Shown one piece after another: positions 1 to 6,834 of a DNA stretch of 19,050 bases. The position numbers and the translations under genes are program-made. The notes beneath the pieces are model-generated. The model was not told the DNA's origin and ran no database searches. It was given only the letters and a program-made list of their open reading frames with translations. The number at the start of each line of letters is the position of its first letter. The first letter of the stretch is position 1. Source of the stretch: CAZPMT01 sp964587655 (GTDB lineage: Bacteria; Hydrogenedentota; Hydrogenedentia; Hydrogenedentales; SLHB01); NCBI GenBank assembly GCA_964587655.1, contig CAZPMT010000107.1, positions 1 through 19,050 on the forward strand, read 5' to 3'.

Positions 1-106
1 GTGTGTGGGCCGAAACGCGGCGAGGACGCCGCGACCACGGAGCCAATCGGCGCGAGTTCTCCGGTGCGGTCTCGAATCTTACGCGCGAAAATTTGGGCCA
101 CGCGCC

Positions 107-135
107 TTGACGTGGGCTGCGTGTCGTGTTAGGCT
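107..135 (+). promoter_or_regulatory. Predicted sigma70-type promoter for the SPFH pair
   Basis: TTGACG at 107-112 is followed after 17 bases by TAGGCT at 130-135. The -35 matches five of six consensus positions, while the -10 is weak. The start codons of the first SPFH gene lie about 40-50 bases downstream, a normal leader length. This is a motif match only. Confidence 0.4.
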
Positions 136-184
136 GCATTGGTTCGCCATGGGGCGCGCGACGAATGAAAGGATGGGTGGTGTG

Positions 185-1402
185 ATGCATCGTAGTGGAA
201 AGGCGAATTCAGACCCGCAAGATCGGGGACCGGAATTCATCGGTATTTCTGGGAAACGGTGGGAACTGCCTGGGATTCCTAGAACGTTGAAGCGACTGGG
301 GTGTTTGGTGGCCATCCTGGTGCTGGCGCCTTGCTTCGTTGTGTTTTTCATATTCGACTACGTCCGGCCGAACGAGTACGGGATCAAAGAGGTCAAGATC
401 GGCGTGGACCGGGGCATTCATCAGACCGTGTACGCTCCCGGGTATTGGCTGATCAAGCCGTTCGGCATGGAGAAGATGCACCACTTTCCGCGGCAGGTCC
501 AGGTGCTCGAGTTGACATCGACGGAGAAGGCCGCGAGAGACATCACCTCGCATGCGTATGACCGCGCGGCGAAGATTCAGACTTCGGACGGGTTCTTTGT
601 GGACGTGGACTTGACGATCTTGTATCGGATCGTTGACCCGTATCTGCTGATGACGACGCTGGGGCCCGGTGTGTTGTATCTCACGAACGGGATTCTGCCC
701 AAGGCGGAGCCGGTGTTGAAGCAGGCGCTCGGGGAATTGAAGACGGAGGATTTCTATAACAGTCCGAAACGCGTAGAGAAATCGGAGAAGGCCCGGGCGG
801 CGCTCGATGAGCAGGTGGCGCCCAAGGGTCTCAAGGTGGATCAGGTGCTCATACGTTATTTCAAGTATAGCGACGAGATCCAGAAGAACATCGAGGCGAA
901 GAAGCTGCAGGACCAGTTGGTGTTCAAGAACCAGGCGGAAGCCAAGGCCAACACCGAGGAAGCCGCAACGAAGAAGACCATGCAGGAAGGCGAAATGCTC
1001 GTCAAGGTCGAGATCGAAGGCGGGGATGCATATAGGACGGAAAAAACCGCGGAGACGGAACTGTACACGCGCAAGAAGGCCGCCGAGGGCAAGCTGCTCG
1101 TAAGAACGGCCGAGGCCGAGGCCACGGAACTAAAGAATCAGGCCATGCAACTCGCCGGAGGTGACCGGAAAGTCGCTCTCGAAATGGCCAAGGTGCTCGA
1201 GGGCCTCGACTACGTCGTCGTCCCCACGGGCGGCGAACACGGCATGAATCCGCTCGACCTGCAATCCGTGTTGAAGCTGTTCGGCCTGCAACCCGGCGCC
1301 ATCTCGGCCGGTAATCCGGTAAGACCCGTCGAGTCCCCGCCGAAACCTCCGCCTCCGCCTCCACCTCCGGCCGTAGAAGCCGGGAAGGAGGTGGCCCCAT
1401 GA
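185..1402 (+). CDS. Membrane-anchored SPFH/band 7 domain protein
   Basis: This is a 405-residue protein of the stomatin/prohibitin/flotillin/HflK superfamily, which forms membrane-associated oligomers that organise membranes or proteases. One hydrophobic segment (about residues 39-58) follows a short basic N-terminus. Next comes an SPFH domain starting near the RPNEYGIKEV stretch, then a long Ala/Glu/Lys-rich coiled coil typical of the family, and a proline-rich tail with eight consecutive prolines. The start is uncertain: in-frame ATGs at 149, 173 and 185 are all possible, and 185 gives an AAGGATGG stretch at a workable distance upstream. Its stop overlaps the next start (ATGA at 1399-1402), so the two SPFH genes are translationally coupled and are likely partners, as HflK and HflC are. 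No protease gene is adjacent, so the exact subfamily is not assigned. Confidence 0.85.
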   Translation: MHRSGKANSDPQDRGPEFIGISGKRWELPGIPRTLKRLGCLVAILVLAPCFVVFFIFDYVRPNEYGIKEVKIGVDRGIHQTVYAPGYWLIKPFGMEKMHHFPRQVQVLELTSTEKAARDITSHAYDRAAKIQTSDGFFVDVDLTILYRIVDPYLLMTTLGPGVLYLTNGILPKAEPVLKQALGELKTEDFYNSPKRVEKSEKARAALDEQVAPKGLKVDQVLIRYFKYSDEIQKNIEAKKLQDQLVFKNQAEAKANTEEAATKKTMQEGEMLVKVEIEGGDAYRTEKTAETELYTRKKAAEGKLLVRTAEAEATELKNQAMQLAGGDRKVALEMAKVLEGLDYVVVPTGGEHGMNPLDLQSVLKLFGLQPGAISAGNPVRPVESPPKPPPPPPPPAVEAGKEVAP

Positions 1403-2481
1403 AGCCCTCAATCAAAATGATCGCTGTATTGCTGGCGTTGGTGACGGCGGCGGGGTGCATTCCGCGATCCACGGGCCCAACCGAGGTAGGCGTGCGGACG
1501 CGCAAGCTCGGCCTGTTCGGGTCCAAGGGCGTCGAAGACAAGGTGTACCCGCCGGGGTCCACGTATTTCTTTGTGCCGTTCCTCACTGATTGGAATACGT
1601 TCGACACGCGGTTGAACGTCCTCGATATGAGCGGCTCTGACACTAAGGGCGACCGTAAGATGAAAGATGATCTCCTTTTTAAGACCGTCGACGGCAACGA
1701 TATAAGCCTCGACATCGTCGTTTCCTGGCGAATTGACCCGCAGAAGGCCCCGATGATTCTCCAGGAAGTCGCCACGGACATGGACGAACTGAAGGAGAAC
1801 GTCATTCGGACCGTCACGCGAAGCAAGCCGCGCGATGTTTTCGGCGAACTCAACACCGAGGAGTTCTACCTGGCCGATAAGCGCACCACCAAGGCCCAGG
1901 AAGTCGCGAAAGCCCTCAATGATATCTTGACTCCATACGGCGTGATCGTCGAGAACGTCGGCACGAGCGACTACCGCTTCAATCCGGAATACCAGAAGGC
2001 CATCGAGGACAGAAAGATCGCCGAACAGCGCATCGAAAAAGCCAAGTCGACCAAGCGCGCCACTGAAGAGGAGTACCGCGCCAAGGTCGAAGAGGCCAAA
2101 GGCGATGTGTCCCGCGTCAAGGCCGAAGTCGACGGCATGTATAAACAGGCGGTGATCAAGGCCGACGCCAACTTCAAACAGGAAGAGAAACGCGCCGAGG
2201 CAATCCGCCTCGAAGGCAAGGCCGAAGCCGAGGGCATCACCAAAATGAATGAGGCACTCAGCGGGACCGGCGGCGAAGCCGTCGTCAAGCTGGCCATCGC
2301 CGAGGCCCTCACCGGAAAGAAGATCCTCCTGGTGCCGATGGGCGAGGGATTCGACGTCCGCTCCACAAACATAAACGCGCTCCTCGACCTCTACGGCGTC
2401 AAACGCCTGGCCCAAGACGCACAACAGCCACCCGCTGCCCCCGCGGCCCCAATTGCCCCAGCGCCGCCGAGCAAGAAATAG
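1399..2481 (+). CDS. SPFH/band 7 domain lipoprotein
   Basis: This is a 360-residue SPFH protein. The N-terminus is a lipoprotein signal (MKPSIK, hydrophobic stretch, then TAAG before Cys20), so it is probably lipid-anchored instead of membrane-spanning. An SPFH domain (about residues 28-200) is followed by a Lys/Glu/Ala-rich coiled coil (about 200-275) and a short Pro/Ala-rich tail. Near the C-terminus, the stretch LLVPMGEGFD followed by ALLDLYG resembles the upstream protein's YVVVPTGGEH followed by VLKLFG, which suggests ancient paralogues. A strong ribosome site (GGAAGGAGGTGG, 1383-1393 region) precedes the ATG, which overlaps the previous stop by four bases. The likely role is a hetero-oligomeric membrane scaffold with the upstream gene product. 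The lipoprotein call rests on a lipobox with Ala at -3, which is acceptable but not the strongest form. Confidence 0.85.
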   Translation: MKPSIKMIAVLLALVTAAGCIPRSTGPTEVGVRTRKLGLFGSKGVEDKVYPPGSTYFFVPFLTDWNTFDTRLNVLDMSGSDTKGDRKMKDDLLFKTVDGNDISLDIVVSWRIDPQKAPMILQEVATDMDELKENVIRTVTRSKPRDVFGELNTEEFYLADKRTTKAQEVAKALNDILTPYGVIVENVGTSDYRFNPEYQKAIEDRKIAEQRIEKAKSTKRATEEEYRAKVEEAKGDVSRVKAEVDGMYKQAVIKADANFKQEEKRAEAIRLEGKAEAEGITKMNEALSGTGGEAVVKLAIAEALTGKKILLVPMGEGFDVRSTNINALLDLYGVKRLAQDAQQPPAAPAAPIAPAPPSKK

Positions 2482-2540
2482 GTTCAGGCCGGCGCCGTTT
2501 TGCATCCGCCACGACAGGCTGCTACTATTTCGCCATCGCA

Positions 2541-2568
2541 GAATTCTGAATTCTGAATTCTGAATTCT
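2541..2568. repeat. Four tandem copies of the heptamer GAATTCT
   Basis: Four exact copies of GAATTCT stand head to tail at 2541-2568, followed by a degenerate GTATTCC. Each unit contains the palindrome GAATTC, so the array reads almost the same on both strands. It sits in the 119-base gap between the SPFH lipoprotein gene and gatA, about 20 bases before the gatA ribosome site. It may be a slippage-prone microsatellite in the gatA leader; no function is claimed. Confidence 0.9.
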
Positions 2569-2600
2569 GTATTCCCAAGGTTCTTGCACAGGAGTTTTCC

Positions 2601-4049
2601 ATGCTTGCGGAAATGACCGCGACCCAGCTCAAGAAGATGCTCGACGCGGGAGAGACCTCCTGCCGCGCGATCATGTCATCCGTCCTCGAACGGATTGCCC
2701 AGAGAGAACCCGAGGTCAAAGCCTTTCTCCACGTCCGCGACAAGGACGCCCTCCTTGCAGAAGCAGACGAAGTCGACCGCCGCCGCGCGCGCGGCGAGAA
2801 GATCGGACCATTGGCCGGGCTTCCCATCGCCATCAAAGACAACATGTGCATGCGCGACACACCGACAACCTGCGCCTCGCGCATACTCGAAAACTTCGTC
2901 CCGCCATACGACGCCACAGTCGTCGTGCTGCTCCGCCAAGCCGACGGCATCATCATCGGTAAAACAAACATGGACGAGTTCGCCATGGGCTCGAGCACCG
3001 AGAACTCGGCCTACCAGACCACGCACAATCCCCACGACCTCGACTGCGTCCCAGGCGGCACCAGCGGCGGTTCCGCCGCGGCCGTCGCGGCACACGAATG
3101 CATCCTCGCGCTCGGGTCCGACACCGGCGGCTCGATACGCCAACCCGCCTCCTTCTGCGGCGTCGTCGGCCTCAAGCCCACGTACGGACGCGTATCACGC
3201 TACGGACTCGTCGCCTACGGATCATCCCTCGACCAGATCGGCCCCCTCGCCAAGAGCGTCGACGACGCCGTCCTGCTCCTGTCAGTCATCGCGGGCCACG
3301 ACCCGCGAGATTCGACCAGCATCAACCAAGACGTCCCCGACTACAAAGCCGCCCTCGACGCAAAACAGACATACCGCATCGGCGTGCCCCACGAATACTT
3401 CGCCGAAGGGCTCGACCCCGAGATCCGCCACAGCGTCGAAAACGCAATCGAACTCCTCCGCAAAGACGGACACCAGATCGTACCCATCAACCTCCCCCAC
3501 ACCGAATACGCCGTTCCCACCTACTACATCATCGCCTGCGCGGAAGCCAGCGCCAACCTGGCCCGGTTCGACGGAGTCCGCTACGGCTACCGCGCCCCCG
3601 GCGTCGTGGATATGAAAGACATGTACCATATGAGCCGCACAAACGCATTCGGACGCGAAGTCCAACGCCGCATCATGCTCGGCACCTACGTCCTCAGCAG
3701 CGGCTACTACGACGCGTACTACCTCAAAGCCCAAAAAGTCCGCACACTAATCCGCCGCGACTTCCAAGAAGCCTTCGATGCGTGCGACATCATCATCCAC
3801 CCCGAAGCCCCCACAGCAGCCTTCAAGATCGGCGAAAAAACCGACGACCCCCTAGCCATGTACCTCGGCGACATCTACAGCGTCATCGCCAACCTAGTCG
3901 GCATCCCAGCCATCTGCATCCCCTGCGGATGGACAAAAGACCACCTCCCCATAGGCGTCCAACTAGCCGCCAAACCCCTAGCCGAACCCACACTACTATC
4001 CGCCGCCAAACGCCTCGAAGCTCTTCTCGACAACTCCGGCGCAGTGTAA
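2601..4049 (+). CDS. gatA: Glu-tRNA(Gln)/Asp-tRNA(Asn) amidotransferase subunit A
   Basis: GatA is the glutaminase subunit of the GatCAB complex, which converts misacylated Glu-tRNA(Gln) or Asp-tRNA(Asn) to the correct amidated tRNA in the cytoplasm. The 482 residues match the normal family length of about 485. The amidase-signature core is clear: Lys79 in AIKD, the glycine-rich loop PGGTSGGSAA (151-160), the nucleophile Ser178 in GSDTGGSIR, then GLKPTYGRVSRYGL and SSLDQIGP. The C-terminal GIPAICIPCG stretch is also typical. At the position of the family's cis-Ser (24 residues before the nucleophile) there is Thr154, with Ser155 next to it. AGGAG about seven bases before ATG 2601 supports the start. 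gatB and gatC are not in this window, and the gene ends six bases from a convergent gene. Confidence 0.95.
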   Translation: MLAEMTATQLKKMLDAGETSCRAIMSSVLERIAQREPEVKAFLHVRDKDALLAEADEVDRRRARGEKIGPLAGLPIAIKDNMCMRDTPTTCASRILENFVPPYDATVVVLLRQADGIIIGKTNMDEFAMGSSTENSAYQTTHNPHDLDCVPGGTSGGSAAAVAAHECILALGSDTGGSIRQPASFCGVVGLKPTYGRVSRYGLVAYGSSLDQIGPLAKSVDDAVLLLSVIAGHDPRDSTSINQDVPDYKAALDAKQTYRIGVPHEYFAEGLDPEIRHSVENAIELLRKDGHQIVPINLPHTEYAVPTYYIIACAEASANLARFDGVRYGYRAPGVVDMKDMYHMSRTNAFGREVQRRIMLGTYVLSSGYYDAYYLKAQKVRTLIRRDFQEAFDACDIIIHPEAPTAAFKIGEKTDDPLAMYLGDIYSVIANLVGIPAICIPCGWTKDHLPIGVQLAAKPLAEPTLLSAAKRLEALLDNSGAV

Positions 4050-4055
4050 TCGCGG

Positions 4056-4754
4056 TCATCCACCCTGTCTCTTGCCCGCCCGGTTCCGGTAAAGACGCTC
4101 AGAGAAACCGCCATCTTTCTCAAACGCCTCCGCCTGCGCCAACAATTGCCTGTCAAGCAGAGCCGACGCAACAGCAATAAGCGTCAACGCGCCATTCGCC
4201 GCAATTTCAGGGTAAGTGGCCACAGTTGACGGAGTAGACCCAGCGGACCCAGTGGACGCTGTGGACTGAGTGGACCCAGTGGACACGCCGCACTCATCGG
4301 AAATTTCCTCCTGTCCACCTCGTCCACTCCGTCCACTCCGTCCACCACGTCCACCAAGTCCACGCACCTCCCGAGCCCATCCCGCCACATCATCCGCCGT
4401 CACCGGACGCCGCCCGATCAACCCCTCCCGGCGCGCGTCATCCCGCACCCAGACACTCAAACCCCGCTGCCGCAAGAAATCCTCATAATCCAGCCGCAAC
4501 TCCTCCAGACTAGCCCGCGCCACATTCGTCAATTTCAACTCCGTCTTCCTCGACGTACCCGAAGCCTGGCTTCCCTCAGCGATATTCTGCACCCCCGAAC
4601 GCGCCGCCTGCACCATCTGATCATAAGTACGGCTCCGCTTATCCACATACCGGTCACAGAACCGCACAGTGACATCATAGACCAACTGCGCAATCCGAAA
4701 AGTCTTCAACCCCCGATAACCCCCATGCCGAGGAATCAGCGGTCCTCTGTCCAT
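4056..4754 (-). CDS. Four-helix-bundle protein with C-terminal suffix domain
   Basis: This is a 232-residue protein of the small four-helix-bundle family related to proteins encoded in 23S rRNA intervening sequences; its molecular function is unknown. Residues 1-100 hold the conserved bundle (GGYRGLKTFRIAQLVYD, QMVQAARSGVQNIAEGS, LKLTNVARASLEELRLDYED). Residues 181-232 form the suffix-type C-terminal domain (GALTLIAVASALLDRQ, GGFSERLYR). The linker between them (about 133-178) is low-complexity Gly/Arg/Ser then Ser/Thr/Gly, encoded directly by two 9-nt-period repeat arrays. The ATG at 4754 is preferred. A GTG at 4772 in frame would add MDGVDE, and both lie inside another copy of the repeat, so the repeat shapes the start region. 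The gene is convergent with gatA (stop codons six bases apart). The assignment is from remembered family pattern. Confidence 0.8.
   Translation of the reverse strand: MDRGPLIPRHGGYRGLKTFRIAQLVYDVTVRFCDRYVDKRSRTYDQMVQAARSGVQNIAEGSQASGTSRKTELKLTNVARASLEELRLDYEDFLRQRGLSVWVRDDARREGLIGRRPVTADDVAGWAREVRGLGGRGGRSGRSGRGGQEEISDECGVSTGSTQSTASTGSAGSTPSTVATYPEIAANGALTLIAVASALLDRQLLAQAEAFEKDGGFSERLYRNRAGKRQGG
4225..4287 (+). repeat. GTGGAC-N3 array, seven units, inside a gene
   Basis: Seven units with exact 9-base period start at 4225, 4234, 4243, 4252, 4261, 4270 and 4279. The last four are exact GTGGAC and the first three are degenerate (GTTGAC, GTAGAC, GCGGAC). The array lies in the linker of the four-helix-bundle gene and keeps its frame because the period is a multiple of three. 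Confidence 0.9.
4313..4363 (+). repeat. GTCCAC-N3 array, six units, inverted to the previous array
   Basis: Six exact GTCCAC units start at 4313, 4322, 4331, 4340, 4349 and 4358, again with 9-base period. GTCCAC is the reverse complement of GTGGAC, so this array and the one at 4225-4287 form a long interrupted inverted repeat around a 25-base spacer. The gene's transcript could fold the two arrays into a stem. Confidence 0.9.
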
Positions 4755-4800
4755 TTCGTCCACCCCGTCCACTCAGTCCACCGCGTCCACCCACGTCCAC
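4749..4800 (+). repeat. GTCCAC array over the start of the four-helix-bundle gene
   Basis: One degenerate unit (GTCCAT, 4749) and five exact GTCCAC units (4758, 4767, 4776, 4785, 4795) run across the start of the minus-strand gene. On the coding strand they read GTGGAC, which supplies in-frame GTG codons. The degenerate unit supplies the ATG at 4754. Confidence 0.9.
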
Positions 4801-5106
4801 CACAATACCCCCCAAGCCCCCCAAGCGCAACCCGCCCACCAGAGCGGAGGAAGTTTCCAGATCCGCCCCCCCTGCCCCCCATGCTCCCCGCCAACAAATC
4901 CCTCCTTCCCCAAGGCCCCGTCCTTCATCTCGACCGCCCCGACAAAGCCAAGTCCCTAACCCATTCCATCTCCTCCACCCCAACCCAACAACTCCCGCTC
5001 CCCGACGCCCCGACAACCGACCCCCACTCTGAACAAGCCAGCCTCAACACCCTCTCAAAATAGCCCGAAGCACTTTCGACACCTGCAGATTTCGGTGTAA
5101 CCAGGC
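4801..5106. other. Gene-free, strand-asymmetric C-rich stretch
   Basis: This region is strikingly rich in C and poor in G on the + strand, with runs of six to seven C near 4806-4880. I see no ORF with recognisable protein character on either strand. It lies upstream of the minus-strand four-helix-bundle gene, between two repeat arrays. It may be decayed coding sequence or expanded low-complexity DNA. Confidence 0.5.
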
Positions 5107-5109
5107 CCA

Positions 5110-5176
5110 GTGGACTTATTGGAGACTTACTCCCGTCCACTCGGTCCACCCAGTCCACCCCGTCCACTCAGTCCAC
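5110..5176 (+). repeat. GTCCAC-N3 array with one inverted unit, abutting an IS remnant
   Basis: Five exact GTCCAC units start at 5135, 5144, 5153, 5162 and 5171 with 9-base period. A single GTGGAC at 5110-5115 lies upstream in the opposite orientation. The last unit runs directly into the reading frame of the transposase remnant, so the array marks one edge of that remnant. Confidence 0.88.
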
Positions 5177-5450
5177 CCCTTCCCCAAAGAACACCCCCGC
5201 CGCGTCTACACCACCAACATCACGGAACAATTGAAGAGGGAAGTTAAACGCCCGCCCCATGTCCTGTGCATTTTCCCAAACAAGGCCTCCTGCGACCAAC
5301 TCGTCGGCGCACACCTCATCCAGCGTCACGAAACCTGCCACTACGAACCCATGCGCTACATCGTGATGGAGCACATCGAACAGACGCCAGCCAAGAAACA
5401 CACGGCGAAAGAAAGCGGCATAACAGTACTTGCGCAGTTCACCCCATCCT
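5174..5450 (+). pseudogene. IS256-family (mutator-type) transposase, C-terminal remnant
   Basis: The frame beginning near 5174 reads FPKEHPRRVYTTNITEQL and then KREVKRPPHVLCIFPNKASC. This is the C-terminal pattern of IS256-family DDE transposases (RRVYTTN, an E-QLNREVKRRTHVVRIFPN type motif and a following ASC-RLV helix). It continues through LVGAHLIQRHETCHYEPMRYIVMEHIEQ. Only about the last 90 residues remain; the catalytic DDE domain is absent, and upstream the sequence is repeat array. No ATG opens the frame. This is a dead fragment of an element brought here by past transposition or rearrangement. The family call rests on the pattern of the last conserved block. Confidence 0.75.
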
Positions 5451-5470
5451 CCAGAGGCGGGGGTGAACTG
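5435..5470. other. 11-bp perfect hairpin in the tail of the IS remnant
   Basis: The arms CAGTTCACCCC (5435-5445) and GGGGTGAACTG (5460-5470) are exact reverse complements separated by 14 bases. No T-run follows, so a simple intrinsic terminator is not supported. It could be a folded end structure of the former element or a barrier to read-through. Confidence 0.7.
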
Positions 5471-5568
5471 GCTCCGGGCACAAACCAGGTAACAACGAAC
5501 TTCGGATTCACCAAGACGCTCTTACAGAAACTACTTGACGCAGGCCCGGTACGGCGCTTGAGCAAACC

Positions 5569-5597
5569 TTGAACCGTTATACGGGCTGGTCTATATT
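5569..5597 (+). promoter_or_regulatory. Predicted sigma70-type promoter for the accessory genes
   Basis: TTGAAC (5569-5574) is followed after exactly 17 bases by TATATT (5592-5597), the best sigma70-like match in the window. It lies about 70 bases before the N-terminal stub of a restriction-modification gene and about 165 bases before the HARE-HTH gene. It probably served the lost restriction gene and could now drive the genes that replaced it. Confidence 0.6.
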
Positions 5598-5668
5598 CCT
5601 GCGTATCGGTAGTATGGCCAAGCGCGCGCTCTTGCCTGACAGCAAGATCGGTCACGACGGGGAATACC

Positions 5669-5742
5669 ATGGAAGCGCCGAATACGGTACTTGACCTGGT
5701 CGAACGGTTCGACGCGCACCGCGACGCATACACATCGACAAC
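5669..5742 (+). pseudogene. N-terminal stub of a type IIG (Eco57I-like) restriction-modification gene
   Basis: An ATG at 5669 opens a frame reading MEAPNTVLDLVERFDAHRDA and then YTSTT. This matches the usual N-terminus of Eco57I-like single-chain restriction-methyltransferases, where a pattern such as LVERF--N-DAY-S--YNE-Q-R-EF is expected. After YTSTT the similarity stops and the frame continues as unrelated sequence through the start of the next gene. About 25 residues of a roughly 1000-residue protein remain. A matching C-terminal scrap occurs at about 7705-7785. Confidence 0.55.
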
Positions 5743-5762
5743 GAAACAGGAAAGGACAGAGC

Positions 5763-6728
5763 ATGAGGTACTCATTTCTAGATCTGGCCTACGATGTGCT
5801 GAAGCAGTCCCCAAAACCCTTGACTTACTTGGAGGTGTGGGAGACCGGCCGCGAGAAGGGATTGGCGGCGAAGGTCAGGACCGCAGGCAAAACGCCCTGG
5901 AACACTCTCGGCGCGCAACTCTACGTTGAGGTGCGGGACAATAACGAATCCAAGTTTGTGAAGGTGGGCAAAAGCCCGGCGAGATTCTTCCTGAAGGAGC
6001 GGCAGGCTGATCTGCCTGCGGATGTAATCGCACGGCTGGAGAAGGAGGAAGCGAAGAAGGGGCCGAAGAAGAGCGAGTTCCTCGAGAGGGATCTCCATCC
6101 GCTGTTGACATACTTCGCCTACGCGAACCCGTCTTTCAATCGGGGCAGGTCGATCTATACCAAGACGATCTATCACGAAAAGTCTGCAAGGTCTGGATAC
6201 AATGAGTGGGTCCACCCCGACATGGTCGGATTCTACATGCCATTGGATGATTGGCGACCCGATGTCATAGAGTTCAATAGACTGTCGGACAACAATTCCC
6301 TTCGGTTGTTTTCGTTTGAGCTAAAGAGAACGCTGACCAAAGCCAACTACAGGGAGTCGTACTTCCAGGCTGTGTCAAACTCATCCTGGGCACACGAGGG
6401 TTATCTAGTCGCGGCTGAGATACTGCAAGATGACGATTTCCTTGCGGAGCTCGAGCGGTTGGCATCCTCGTTTGGCATCGGGATCATCCATCTGGACCAC
6501 AGAGATGTTGATTCGTCGACGATTCTGTTCCCCGCGAGATTCCGGCAAACTCTGGACTGGGAGATGATCAACAAACTGTGCGAACAGAACGCGGATTTCG
6601 AGAAGTTTCTTCAGGACGTCAAGATCGATTTCGAGTCCAGACGAGTTCACAGAGCCGAGTACGACGAAGTCGTGAAGGACATTGACGTATACATCCGAGA
6701 GAAGCTGAAGATGGGACCACGGCCATAG
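5763..6728 (+). CDS. HARE-HTH and PD-(D/E)XK-like protein (COG2958/HrgA-like)
   Basis: This is a 321-residue protein that I place with the COG2958/HrgA-like restriction-associated proteins. Residues 1-80 look like a HARE-HTH winged-helix domain (FLDLAYDVLKQSPKPLTYLEVW, then TPWNTLGAQLYVEV and FVKVGKSPARFFL), a DNA-binding module known from restriction proteins. The second half has a nuclease-fold pattern: WVHPDMVGF with Asp153, then LFSFELKR with Glu186 and Lys188, then a helix with Gln202 (FQAVSNSSWA) and HEGYLVA. ATG 5763 is chosen because AAAGGACAG lies just upstream and the domain begins at once; an in-frame ORF extends to 5691 but would cross the type IIG stub. The gene sits between the termini of the lost restriction enzyme, which suggests a modification-sensing or restriction role. 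No methyltransferase partner is intact here. Confidence 0.75.
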   Translation: MRYSFLDLAYDVLKQSPKPLTYLEVWETGREKGLAAKVRTAGKTPWNTLGAQLYVEVRDNNESKFVKVGKSPARFFLKERQADLPADVIARLEKEEAKKGPKKSEFLERDLHPLLTYFAYANPSFNRGRSIYTKTIYHEKSARSGYNEWVHPDMVGFYMPLDDWRPDVIEFNRLSDNNSLRLFSFELKRTLTKANYRESYFQAVSNSSWAHEGYLVAAEILQDDDFLAELERLASSFGIGIIHLDHRDVDSSTILFPARFRQTLDWEMINKLCEQNADFEKFLQDVKIDFESRRVHRAEYDEVVKDIDVYIREKLKMGPRP

Positions 6729-6834
6729 TTGTGGGGCGTGCGCATTGCCATCAGGTTTTGTGGAAGGTAAGAGCATATTGTGAGACGATCTTCTTGAGAT
6801 CCTAATCCAGAACTCTCGAATACAAGGAGGCGGC

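Noticed and set aside
1408..2589. 393-residue minus-strand open frame opposite the SPFH lipoprotein gene
   Set aside because: It lies antisense to a clearly supported gene with lipobox and coiled coil, and it shows no family motif.
3098..4180. Long + strand open frame rich in Arg and Pro across gatA
   Set aside because: It is an out-of-frame shadow of gatA; the Arg/Pro/His-rich composition reflects GC-rich codons read in the wrong frame.
4225..5176. Reading the GTGGAC/GTCCAC arrays as a CRISPR array
   Set aside because: The unit is 9 bases with three-base variable parts, far too short for CRISPR repeats and spacers.
5168..5401. 77-residue minus-strand frame opposite the IS256 remnant
   Set aside because: It is the antisense shadow of a fragment that reads clearly as transposase on the + strand.
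5435..5470. Intrinsic terminator
   Set aside because: The stem is strong but has a 14-base loop and no T-run after it.
5614..5694. Short frame MAKRALLPDSKIGHDGEYHG and six further residues, a possible leader peptide
   Set aside because: There is no ribosome site and it overlaps the type IIG stub in another frame; nothing supports translation.
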